Below the pieces are notes generated by a model that was given only the letters and a program-made list of their open reading frames with translations, ran no database searches and was not told the DNA's origin. A DNA stretch of 64,000 nt from Paramoeba atlantica (lineage: Eukaryota; Discosea): positions 310,001-374,000 of the forward strand of contig CDRNVI010000003.1 in assembly GCA_977017575.1 (NCBI GenBank), written 5' to 3'. Shown one piece after another: positions 1 through 9,800 of the stretch. Every line of letters begins with the position of its first letter. The first letter of the stretch is position 1. The translations under genes and the position numbers were made by a program.

Positions 1-294
1 TGTGTGTGTCTCTCCGTTCGCATCTGGACGATCCCCGAGTTGAACTTTCTTTGAGAGGTACCACCACCAAAATATCCCAAACGCAAACCCAACAAGTGAG
101 GTTAGTACGATAAAGGAACATGCACCAGCGGCACCCATGGCACTGTGTGCAATATAACTAGGGTTGCTGGGCAACGTATCCATCTCTACAGGAACGGTTT
201 GATTGGCTTCCTCCGCACAGCTTACTAGAAAGGATAATTGGTAGAAGCAAGCTATCACAGCGTAGGGCGTGAGAACAAGAGATCTATGTAACAT
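1..294 (-). CDS. 5' end of a membrane protein, possibly a vacuolar-type H+-pyrophosphatase (partial)
   Basis: The frame opens at an ATG at 294 and runs off the window edge with 98 codons visible. Residues 1-25 look like a signal peptide or first membrane segment. A second hydrophobic segment follows at about residues 65-85 and ends in WWWYLSKKVQLGD. The pattern VGFAF-GIFWWWYLSKKVQL resembles the first transmembrane helix of type I proton-pumping pyrophosphatases, which continues VGIAF...W.VVSRVKL in plants. Such enzymes use PPi hydrolysis to acidify acidocalcisomes and vacuoles in protists. No catalytic motif lies inside the window, so the family call is tentative and any type I or multi-pass membrane protein is possible. 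It shares strand with its neighbours. Confidence 0.45.
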   Translation of the reverse strand, partial: MLHRSLVLTPYAVIACFYQLSFLVSCAEEANQTVPVEMDTLPSNPSYIAHSAMGAAGACSFIVLTSLVGFAFGIFWWWYLSKKVQLGDRPDANGETHT

Positions 295-431
295 GCTAAT
301 ATTAAAGTTAAAAAAAGTGTTTAAATTTGCATATGAAAAGGTTGCAATCGTCAGAAAAGCGTTACAATTCCTTATGGTACTTATAAGTTCGAATCATGGT
401 AGAATACACCTGTCGAAAAGACAGCAAGATA

Positions 432-2636
432 CTAGCGATCAGCATCCTCCCGAACTTCTATGCAGTCAGTACATCGAATGTCAAACTCTCGCATAAGGTC
501 TTCTACTTGCTTGTCCTCTAAGGTAGTCTTGTTTTCTTTTCTACATGATGTGCCAGCACATTCGTCGGAAGACAATGAAAGATGAGACCTTCCCACTGCC
601 ACATGATTCAAACTTTTATGTGTGCCAATTCTCAAAGATAGCTCAAAATGTAATTTCCGCAGAGAGTCAACAAGCGCACAATTTTCATTTAATAGAAAAT
701 ATAATTTCTGCACAAGACACTCTTGCATGAGCTGAGAAAGCGCAGAACTTTTACCAATGGTGCTCAGTTCACCAATCCTATTTTCGAGTTCCTTTCTTTC
801 TTTCTGTTGAAGTAGAAGACTTTCTTTCATAAATTTATTCTGAGTTTCCAGTTGCCATTCCTGATTACTCGTAGAACACGCAAGTTGAAAGACGTTATTC
901 TCGAATTCGACAGGGGTGCTTCGGGTAATTTTTTCTAACTCAACATATTCCTCATAGGGAAACTCATACAGTGCTCGGATATAATCTACATCTGTCCCGC
1001 ATGATATGCTGCACTCATTTTTTCGGTGGATTGTGATCGGACATGGATATTGGGTGTTTAAAGTGATGTCCAGATTTTTCGAATTCGCGGTGAGAGTTTT
1101 GCTCATTACTTTCAAGTCGTGATCACGAGTCATGAGCAGTGCACGCAGATTTTCGCATTCGTTAGGTGATGTGCAGATCTCAACGTCTCTCGTTTCGCGC
1201 TCGTAAGGAGGTGTTTGCATGAGTTCTTGAAACACTCGGCAAAGTGGTTTTATTCGCGGTGTGATGGACGCAATTTCGCTTGGAAAATGTGTTTCTAATT
1301 GATGTGTACCAGAATGTTCGTATTGAGTCTGAGTAGACCGAGTTTCGTTTTTAGACGGTAGACGATTGCTCTGTACTTCAATTTCTAATTCTGCGCATCG
1401 CTTAGTCATACTATTTACCTTTTGCTCGAGAGAAGTCTTCATATTATTGAATTCATCACGTTCCTCGTCGAAAGTGGCAACTACCTCATAAAAGGCTTCG
1501 CGTTCAATTTTTAAGCTCAGATGGGAGCGATCACCTTCCGAAATTGCTGTAACTGACAAGTCAGGGGTTAAGGAATTAGTTTTCTCCACCAATGTGTCAG
1601 AAATAAGATCACTTCTAGGAGTTGAAATGGTGGTAATCTTCTCCTTTTCGGAAATATCTAAGTCGCATTTTCGTGATCTTTCTAAAGCAAAGCCAATACT
1701 CAATTGATGGTGTTCCGTAGAATTTTCTTTCTCATTTTTTTGCGTGTTACTGTTTTCAAGAGGCGAATTCTCTGACGTTTCTTGTAGGGCGTCAGTTCTT
1801 GTGGATAAAAAATTCTCCGAGGAACTTAGCTGATCGGCTATGTCAGAAATGGATGTAGACTTGGGAAAATTGATGTCTTCAGTGGATTTTGGTTGCGGTA
1901 GTTGCGGAGTCGTCATGCCGCGTGACATAGTATCGAGCTCGAAAAAAGTGTCAATGGCCATATGGGGTTGAGAACTAGCCAACGGAAGGTCAGAATTAGC
2001 CCCCATATCATTTACACCTCTGCCTACGTGAATCAAAAGGGGAGTATCTGACTCTTCTAGACTTCTTGTAAAAGAACATGAAGCACTCGGTGCATCTTGC
2101 CTTCGTGGTGAGGATTCCGAACGAGATATAGGCCATCGTTCAGTGCTGTCCTCTACGGATGAATCACTAGATGGGTGTTCATCCCCATGAGTCTTGGGCC
2201 CCAAACTCTCGACTTCCCGTGTTACACCATCACTAAGGTTTATGAAAACAGAAGTTTGCGTTTCATTTCTAATTTCGCCACATGCCGCAGTTGGATGGTA
2301 AGATTCTGCAGATGGTAATAAAGGATTCTTCCTTTCCTTCGCGTTTTCGTATTCAATCTGACGTTTCGTAATCTCGACACGCGCAAAACAGAACTCACAT
2401 AAAGAGACTGGTGTTGTAATTACATGGGGCTGAGGTAAGGTAGTGTTCTGATCGATGCATCCGGTGCAGCATACTCTACCGCAAAGCGGACAGTTAAATC
2501 GAGAAGAAAAATATCCAAATTCAGAGTGACACACATCGCAATCGGTTGCATCCCGCTTGCTTTTCCATTGCTCGGGGGGAAGCAAGGGGAACGCGGAATT
2601 GGAAGTGTCAATGCTCAATGTCGTAGGCGTTTCCAT
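432..2636 (-). CDS. FYVE-like zinc-finger protein with C-terminal coiled coil
   Basis: This is a 734-residue protein starting at the ATG at 2636. An in-frame TTG 24 bases upstream is not a likely start. Near residues 30-85 there are four CxxC-type pairs spaced as in FYVE/RING-like double zinc ribbons: CDVC, CPLC, CCTGC and CEFC. The basic RRHHCR signature that binds PI3P is replaced by RFNCPLCG, so this is a FYVE-related rather than canonical FYVE finger and PI3P binding is uncertain. The middle (about 90-370) is Ser/Thr/Glu-rich and probably disordered. The rest has charged, heptad-like stretches (for example MTKRCAELEIEVQ and KERKELENRIGEL) suggesting a coiled coil. An endosomal or cytoskeletal adaptor role is inference. 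Confidence 0.7.
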   Translation of the reverse strand: METPTTLSIDTSNSAFPLLPPEQWKSKRDATDCDVCHSEFGYFSSRFNCPLCGRVCCTGCIDQNTTLPQPHVITTPVSLCEFCFARVEITKRQIEYENAKERKNPLLPSAESYHPTAACGEIRNETQTSVFINLSDGVTREVESLGPKTHGDEHPSSDSSVEDSTERWPISRSESSPRRQDAPSASCSFTRSLEESDTPLLIHVGRGVNDMGANSDLPLASSQPHMAIDTFFELDTMSRGMTTPQLPQPKSTEDINFPKSTSISDIADQLSSSENFLSTRTDALQETSENSPLENSNTQKNEKENSTEHHQLSIGFALERSRKCDLDISEKEKITTISTPRSDLISDTLVEKTNSLTPDLSVTAISEGDRSHLSLKIEREAFYEVVATFDEERDEFNNMKTSLEQKVNSMTKRCAELEIEVQSNRLPSKNETRSTQTQYEHSGTHQLETHFPSEIASITPRIKPLCRVFQELMQTPPYERETRDVEICTSPNECENLRALLMTRDHDLKVMSKTLTANSKNLDITLNTQYPCPITIHRKNECSISCGTDVDYIRALYEFPYEEYVELEKITRSTPVEFENNVFQLACSTSNQEWQLETQNKFMKESLLLQQKERKELENRIGELSTIGKSSALSQLMQECLVQKLYFLLNENCALVDSLRKLHFELSLRIGTHKSLNHVAVGRSHLSLSSDECAGTSCRKENKTTLEDKQVEDLMREFDIRCTDCIEVREDADR

Positions 2637-2969
2637 GGTGCAAAAATATTGTGGCCTCAAATTAGACGAAACAGCATGTAAATCGAAATACGCAATCTTT
2701 TTTATTGTGCATCACTTTATTGTGCATTTTCTTTCCGTGCCAAAGTTTTAAATTTATCTAATTTAGAGTAACGAAGGACGAATGTCTCCCTATATAGTGT
2801 TCTGAAAAAAGGATTCTTATTTCAGAGATCCTATTTTTATTATTTCAGAAATCCTGTTACAGAAATGGGGGTCATGTAGCCCGCTTTTCCTTCGTTGAAA
2901 ATTCAAGTAAGTTTGCGCTGCTCATTAGAGCAGTGTATTAAAATATTGGGGCTACGCGTTCGCAAAAAG
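2637..2969. other. intergenic stretch
   Basis: This 333-base AT-rich gap lies between two minus-strand genes. It has short direct repeats around TTTCAGA(G/A)ATCCT near 2823-2850 but no ORF or RNA gene that I recognise. Confidence 0.5.
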
Positions 2970-3860
2970 TCAACCTCTGCGGTTGACGTGTCCGTACACC
3001 CAGTACGGTATTTTCTGCGAGAGGTAGTCATAGGTCACCATGTAGATCGCAATATTCGGGCACGCACGTAGCAAATTCAGAGTCCACCCGCGATAGAGCC
3101 CATGCACTACGCCCTCCGCTCGATAAATTTTAACTACGCCATCATAGATCCCGGCATAGGGAGGGACTTTCGCATCAGAGATCTGCACCCTGCGGCGGAG
3201 GATATCAGTCGGGTAACATACTGTTTGGGCAAGTGCCCCAGCGAACGCTCCCGAGAGGACTCGGGGGAGAAACGAAAGATCCCTCTCGTTCTGCAGACCA
3301 AGAAAGTTAACAAACCTTCCTTTAAGGCTATCATACGTGCCAAACTTTACCCCGTCGTGAACTGCAATGGCTTTTAACGTGATGGGAGCGCCGGCAAACA
3401 ATGACCGGTAGCCTTTTTCAGACACAATATGACGGCACATGTCTCGATAACCGTACGTGGGTGCTCGTGAGACAGCCATGCGACAACGCATCAGGTCCAT
3501 CGGGTAAGTCAGGGCTGTGGCAGTGACCCCGGCCAGCGAGCCCGCGAGAAAAGTGTTTGCATTGCGCAGGCTGTCAAAAGACGAAAGTAAAATTTTGTAC
3601 TGCTCCAAAGCCATGAACTTAAATCCCATATACGGAGCTATACGAAACAGTGCGACACCGATTCCTTTCCAATAGGCACCCACTCCTTCATTTCTGTATA
3701 TTGAAACTGTCAGAGAAATAATTCCTTGACTAGCGTGCTTCTTCTCCACCTGGTACAAAATCTTGACCCGTTCAATAGGTGCAACCACAAGCCTTGCAGC
3801 TACCGCGGCGGTTCCTCCTGATACAGCATCGCAAAAGGGATACGCATGAGATGAGGTCAT
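2970..3860 (-). CDS. mitochondrial carrier family (SLC25) protein
   Basis: The protein is 296 residues, the normal carrier length. It has three repeats of about 100 residues, each with the Px(D/E)xx(K/R) signature at the end of an odd-numbered helix: PIERVK (near residue 28), PMDLMR (near 120) and PTDILR (near 225). Glycine-rich even-helix motifs follow each one (YWKGIGVALFRIAPY, FAGAPITLKAI, LYRGWTLNLLRACPN). It should exchange a solute across the mitochondrial inner membrane. The GxxxxxRxxPxxA-type features and ADP/CoA-like contacts recall the CoA, Ca-dependent ATP-Mg and Graves-type carriers (SLC25A16/A42 group), but I cannot fix the substrate. The start is an ATG with no competing upstream frame, and the gene ends in TGA. 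Confidence 0.92.
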   Translation of the reverse strand: MTSSHAYPFCDAVSGGTAAVAARLVVAPIERVKILYQVEKKHASQGIISLTVSIYRNEGVGAYWKGIGVALFRIAPYMGFKFMALEQYKILLSSFDSLRNANTFLAGSLAGVTATALTYPMDLMRCRMAVSRAPTYGYRDMCRHIVSEKGYRSLFAGAPITLKAIAVHDGVKFGTYDSLKGRFVNFLGLQNERDLSFLPRVLSGAFAGALAQTVCYPTDILRRRVQISDAKVPPYAGIYDGVVKIYRAEGVVHGLYRGWTLNLLRACPNIAIYMVTYDYLSQKIPYWVYGHVNRRG

Positions 3861-4026
3861 AATAAACGTTTCAGTTCAGAGTAAAATAATTAGTAATAAA
3901 ATACAATAGTAATTTATACAATAACAATTTTATATCAATCCATTCGCGCCTCAAAGCCCCCTGATTAGTAAAGATTTTCAAGAGAGAACCGAACTACAAT
4001 TTACGTGTATACAACCTATCACCATG

Positions 4027-5357
4027 TAAACCCCTCGACACAATAAAGCACCCCCCTCTAAAATTTGTATGGTAAGTCCGTTTGAGCTAATTCTTGTGGC
4101 ATTTTGCAGATCTCAGTGAATAGACTTTGCGCACCTTGTAAAATTGTCCTGGGGTGAATAAGGTAAAATATAAGTAGACGATTACCACTTTTTCACTTTT
4201 TCTCCCTTGCGCTTTACGCAGGCTTCTAGTCGACGATCGAAGCTTAAAACAGTTTTATTTACTTGCCTTCGGGAGATTTCTTCAAATGCTTTTTTTACAC
4301 ACCTAATAAGCGAAGTAGTACTGGAGGGGTTCATTCCACATACTCGTTGCTGTATCATTTCCCATACATTTTCTATAGGATTGAGGTCAGGTGAGTTGGC
4401 AGGCCAATTTTTGATATACTGAATTTCTGATACAAAAAGATAAGACTTTGTCATTTCTGCAGTGTGTGCGCCTGCTCCATCTTGTTGAAAAATAAAATTA
4501 CGGGGGAAAGGAGTCTTACGCAGGGTTTTAATATACTTTCCGCTCGTAATTGAGCTGTCATTGGGAAGAATAGCTAGATAACGCCACCCAACTCCAATGG
4601 CACCCCACACATGGTATTTTGGGGCCCAACGCATTTTCTGCCTTGAAGCAGCCTTTTCGCCCGGGGCAACCCACATTTTCTTACGCATGTCATTAGTATC
4701 AAAGATTTTTTCATCAGAAAATACAAGTATGCGTGAATCCCCATTCCATGCTAAGGCAAACTCAACCCTTTTAGCCTTCTGACGTTCGGTCAACGCCATA
4801 GTAACATGGCGTGGGGAATAAGTATATTTCATTGCTTTTAAGTCACGTTGAACAGTGCGTTTTGTGACATGTACCCCCTTTTTACTCAATCTCCCCGCCA
4901 TGCATCTAGCGCTGCTGTGTTTCGGCACTCCAGCAAGGTCTTTTGGTGAAATAATGGTTACTATTTTTTTCTGCGACGTAAAATAATTTTTTTCGGTGTA
5001 AATATTTTGGTTTTATTGGTTTCTTTTGCTTTCAGATATTGCCTCACATATTTTACTGAAATATTAAATTATCGTGCAAGTTGCTTCTTTGGGACACCGT
5101 CTTCGAACCTCAGGCGCAATAATGTCTTACCTATAGGGGTCATCCCCCCCTTTGGGGGACGGTACTTGGATTTTACCATGAAAGTTTAGAAAAAAAAATA
5201 TTTCTGGAACTCATTTTTTTAAAAGTTTTAAATGAAGCTAAAAACCCCGGGAACGTGCAGATCTCAAAATTGTGGACGATAAAGTGGTGCTGCAACCCCC
5301 ATGGGTCCCCGCACGCAAAAAATAAAGGGGGGTGCTTTATTCGTGTCGAGGGGTTTA
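4027..5357 (-). mobile_element. Tc1/mariner-type DNA transposon, decayed, with TIRs and TA target duplication
   Basis: The element occupies about 4029-5355, flanked by TA at 4027-4028 and 5356-5357. Its ends are inverted repeats of about 30 bases: the left begins AACCCCTCGACAC, then AATAAAGCACCCCCC; the right arm, read inward from 5355, is the same apart from one extra G after GACAC. About 1.33 kb is the usual size for this superfamily. One transposase frame lies inside on the minus strand and is broken, so the copy is not expected to be active. The near-identical ends suggest a moderately recent insertion. Confidence 0.92.
4182..5143 (-). pseudogene. Tc1/mariner transposase, interrupted
   Basis: The long open part (4182-4928) carries the catalytic domain. 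The first Asp is in FSDEKIF, the second in FQQDGAGAH, and the Glu in DLNPIENVW, with 35 residues between the last two by my count, so DD35E (DD34E is commonest). The N-terminal helix-turn-helix is found upstream in other frames: an ATG at 5143 starts MTPIGKTLLRLRFEDGV and leads through a TAA (5069-5071) into FNISVKYVRQYL. A frame change near 4960-4970 is needed to reach SPKDLAGVPKHSS and the catalytic part. There is thus one stop and about one frameshift. The GTG at 4928 is only an artefactual start. Confidence 0.9.
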
Positions 5358-5491
5358 TATACTGGGGGAGTATACGGTAGTTTTCAACATAAAGGCTCTG
5401 AACCTTGCCGGCAATCTTAGAGTACATTATCACACTAAACAAATCATAAAAGAAACTGGATTAGCACACTAAAAAATTATAAAAGAAACTG

Positions 5492-6109
5492 CTACATTAG
5501 TAGACAAGCTGTATCCGTATCGGCTTTTCGACTCACCTGCTTAATCATTGTTTCCTCAGAGAAAAATTGAAAGTCAGGTAGCACAGCTGACATGTCAACT
5601 TCGCCTTCTAAATTCGGATTGTGGCTCAGGCAAAGATTTTTTAGTTGTGAAGGGAGGTGGTTCAATTCTATATGCCCATCAAAGTTATTGAAAGCAAGCG
5701 TAAGGCTCTGCATTGTATCTGGTAAAGCGCGAAAGTTCAAATTTCCGAAAAATTTATTATTACATACATCAAGAACCCTCATGTTGCGTGGTAATTCTTC
5801 CACGACAAGCAGTCCAGTTAGGTCATTCGTTGGAAGATACAATTTTTTAAGACCTCTGGGTAGGCATCTCCAATGGAGAGTCCCTTGTAGTCCTAGGTCA
5901 AACCAGTTGATTACCGTGACTTCCCGATCAACATTACATTTTACGGCATACCAAGCACACGCAGTGTTATTTGTATTCCAGGATGATTGGGGGTTTTTAA
6001 CATTCTGCAAAAAATGAGATAGCATGTATTCCTCTGGAAGTGCGGATGAAGCTCTTCCCAATCGACTCAAGGTTGAGTCCTCCCCCTGAAACAGCAAAAT
6101 ATTGAACAT
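5492..6109 (-). CDS. short LRR protein with C-terminal CaaX box
   Basis: The 205-residue protein has a conserved N-terminal module (LPEEYMLSHFLQNVKNPQSSW, a Cys pair in ACAWYAVKC, then a W-rich linker). About four or five leucine-rich repeats follow, of the form LPxxLxxLxLxxNxFxGxxxL, in residues 80-180. The last four residues are CLLM followed by TAG, a good CaaX prenylation signal with Met favouring farnesylation. The preceding SRKADTDTA is a plausible flexible linker. No signal peptide is evident, so a cytosolic, membrane-tethered protein is likely. It belongs to a family with three further members in this window (23879-24511, 57939-58607, 59210-59998), none of which has the CaaX end. The function is unknown; LRRs usually bind proteins. 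Confidence 0.8.
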   Translation of the reverse strand: MFNILLFQGEDSTLSRLGRASSALPEEYMLSHFLQNVKNPQSSWNTNNTACAWYAVKCNVDREVTVINWFDLGLQGTLHWRCLPRGLKKLYLPTNDLTGLLVVEELPRNMRVLDVCNNKFFGNLNFRALPDTMQSLTLAFNNFDGHIELNHLPSQLKNLCLSHNPNLEGEVDMSAVLPDFQFFSEETMIKQVSRKADTDTACLLM

Positions 6110-6862
6110 CGCAAAAAAAGAAGAGAATCAGAGCGGGCTGAAACTTTACGCAAACTATGGAAATTTTAAAAAAGTCTATAGAGACATAATCACAGCAAAT
6201 ATTCGTTTTCTATCAGAAAACAACGTGCCCTTGATTATATTTCAGAGTAAATAATAATGTCACGCATAGTTCGTTTGTACGCTGTAGGCACAACAAGCGC
6301 ACGATATCGATCAAGGAATCAGAATTTACATAACAAACATAGCAATATTAATTTTTTAGAAGATTGCCAGTTCGAAGAAAAGCCAAGTTTATGGCACTCC
6401 CTCGAAGGTCTGTAATGTCGTTAATTATCTTATTCTTTCACAGTTAACGATATAAATGTCATTGAACAGAAAAAAATCACACATCTGCTATCCTCTTATA
6501 CATTGTTTTCAGATGTAGAATCGAAATCAACGTGAAAGCAAGAGAACTTACCGACAATATTTAAGCACAATATTAAAATATTTACTGATGTTTCTTGTAT
6601 GTAAAGCAGTATGGGGTAGCAAATCTTTCTCTAACATCCGTTCTGATACGTGATGTATTTATCGTACCGATCATGTAGAAATATAATTCTCCAGGAAACT
6701 ATTTTTTGCTTCTAAAATACTCTTTCAAGATGTATACATCAGATAAATATAACTGACGAATATTCTATAAGTTTCTTATATGATTACAGATAAATAAGAA
6801 TATAGAAAGTAGAGCAGTTTTTAATAGGTGCGTATCAAAAATCTAATAGCCGCTATCATATT
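6110..6862. other. long AT-rich intergenic stretch
   Basis: These 753 bases separate the CaaX LRR gene from XRN1. They have no ORF of note, no clear RNA gene and no inverted repeat that I could pick out. They may hold the 3' end and processing signals of XRN1. Confidence 0.4.
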
Positions 6863-9800
6863 CTATAAATCCGAGACACTATTACGAAGTAAATATGGTT
6901 TCCACCCGTCATTGTGATAACGCTCGATATGAGCGCCATCGCTTATTGTACATAAATCTCCGAAAATGCACTCCCTGCATGCTGACACCGTCTTCCGAGA
7001 TATTCTTTTTTCAGATGAAAATTCGTCGCGTGGCTGCGCTGCTGAAACGCTACTTCCAATTTGAGTCGTGTCACCACCTTGCGGTAAAATGGAATCTGTG
7101 CGAAGTTTCTTAATTTCATTGGCTTCTCTTATTGAAAGCGAAAGGCACGCTTGAGGTGGATTAGATTCGACGGTAGGAATGCTTTCACTCTGTGTAAAAT
7201 CTCGCTTCTCTTTATTTATGACGGACACAAACTCATGAAAACCAAATGAGGCCAAGGTCTCTTTCTTGATAGGCGACACCTTTTTCGGAGGCTTAATGGT
7301 GAGCCGACCCAATGCTTTGACGCTGCCATCGAATTCCACTCGATCATTAACATTGTTTTCCACAACCTCTTGGCTGCCTTTCTTCTCTAGTATTTTCTTT
7401 TTGAGAACAACTTTGGTTCTCTCATCTGTTGCTTTTTGCGTAGTTCTCCCCTCTGGTGTCACTGCTTCATTGTTTTGTAAGTTAACAGACAGAAACTTTT
7501 CAACAGCTCCTCGAACATCAAGATCTGCTTTGTAAGCCGTAGCGTCAAATTCTACTCGATCGTTAACACGGTTTTCCACAACCCCCTGACTTCCAGATTG
7601 AGGGCGCCCTAGTATTTTCAGTTTGGAAACAAATTCGGTTCCCGACTCAGTTAATTTTCGTGTAGTTTTCCCCTCTGGTGTCACTGCTTCATTGTTTTTT
7701 AAGTTAACAGAAAGAAGCTTTTCAACAGCTCCTCGAACATCAAGATCTGCTTTGTAAGTCGCAGTATCGAGTTCCACTCGATTCTTGACACGGTTTTCCG
7801 CAATCGCTCGACTTCCAGAAGGAGGGCGTTCTAGTATTTTCTTTTTAGAAACATTTTCAGCTCCTGAATCTGTTGACTTTTGTTTAATTTTCTCGTCTTG
7901 TGTCACAGCTTCAGTGTTTTGTAAGTTAACAGAAAGAAACTTTTCAACGGCTCCTCGAACATCAAAATCTGCTTTGTAAGTCGCATTATCACTTTTTATG
8001 ACTTTCGCACCTTTCTCATTCTGTTGGATATCGTTTTCAGTATCCATCCATAAGGTTTGTAGCTTTTCTTTGAGTTGTACAGTATCTTCCGGACTGCTTT
8101 TCGAAGTTCCATATCTGGTCACAACCAACAGCGCGCTCTGCCGCAATATTACCGCACGATTGCTCTCGAGCCTTCCCTCCGCTGAGACACAGCCTGGGTG
8201 TTCCTCATCCATCACGACCTCTGCATGCTTGTGATCCCCCAGAAGACGTACGATCAAACCCCGGGATCCGAAAGGGACACTGCCATCTGTATCACAATAC
8301 ACCACACGCTCCAGTACCCCTCGTACCCGATGTTGTACTGGAATGTCTCCAACACGTATACCAGCTGTGCTTTCCGTGCGGGGAATTAAAAGGCAGGAGA
8401 GTTTTACATGCTTTACGTTGATTCGACGCACGTTCGGGAGCTCACGGCACTTGAAGTTGAAAGAGATTACTGCCTTTTCCACAGCTGCCAACACTTTGGC
8501 CGTTAGCAACTCATCACATGCAGGAACAAAGGCCTCCTCTCTGTAGGGCAAGGTATGAAGGAAGGAAGTTATTTTACCAAGAGCCTCAAAAATGTCAGTT
8601 CCAGCCCATTCACCACGCATCATATGTGCCGGATCAAAAGCAAAAATGTCGAATCGGCCATTGCACAGTGTATCAATCAGCGGCTTAAATCGAGTCCAGT
8701 ATTCAAAGAGAATCCTTATCCCTGCTTCTGTAAAATACCATTCGCCTTTCGCGCTGCTGGAGTCCGTTGATTCCGACAACGAATTAAAATTCTTTTGAGC
8801 GCTATCAAGCAATGCCCCATCATCAGCACTGGAAGAAACATACTTCGTATAGCCCGCTCTTGCCATCTTTTGTTTCGTATTTAACATTCCCAACCCGATT
8901 TCCATTTCTCCATGAAATTTGTTACAACTAATATTACCCATGACGGCTAACACGACTCGAATCGGAGCATGAAGTTTTGTGGATACGAGGCTCACTGAAA
9001 ACCACTGAACGTTCGGTGTGTGTTGCTCAAGCGTAGGAGTAAGCAAAGAGGAAAATGACTCTGTACAACGTGACTCGTAATCGCGAAGAACAAGGTCATA
9101 CGTGACACCCGAATCCACATCATTGCACTGCACGACACTGCCAACACAACCAAAAAGACTTTGAATCCCCGTGCTTCCTGAATGAGGAACAAAAATAACT
9201 TCGGACAAAGTAGAGACAACCTTTCCAAGGACCTTGTTAGGAATATCGTATTTCGGATTCGGACGACAGGGATATTGTTCGGCGTTAAAAACGAGTTGCA
9301 CTGGATATTTCTCCGTGTTCTCCGAAAACTCATACTCAAAGGTACGATTCTTTGTGTATTTCACTCCAACAACATGGCGGACGTAGACAAGTACCCGGAT
9401 CGATGCCAAATCAATTCCTTTCTTTGATATAAGCTTCCGGTAAATGTCTTCGACCTGCTCCTCAAAAAGATCCATATCCTCTTCGCTGTGCTCAGATTCC
9501 TGAATGTGCTTCAAAATACAACGTGAATTTAGTGTACCTAGTACAGAAATTTCAACGTCACAGACAGAAGTCACACGTGCTCGTTTGAGGTAGGGGAAAC
9601 CCACAAACACATCATGTCCAACTAAGATTTTAGAAACTTCACGCGCGCTGGTTGAGGCTTCGTATGGCACATTCAAAAACAAAGAAGGCTGTCGTGTGAC
9701 GTGCAAGAATACCTTCACAGCACTACTCCGAAGCTCTGTTGAAACCGTTTTCACCAAAGGAGAGAGAGTACCGAACCCTTCTGATGGGGTATCGAATACT

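Noticed and set aside
4182-4928. Treating the open transposase frame as an intact gene
   Set aside because: It begins at a GTG inside the protein and lacks the helix-turn-helix, which lies upstream in other frames.
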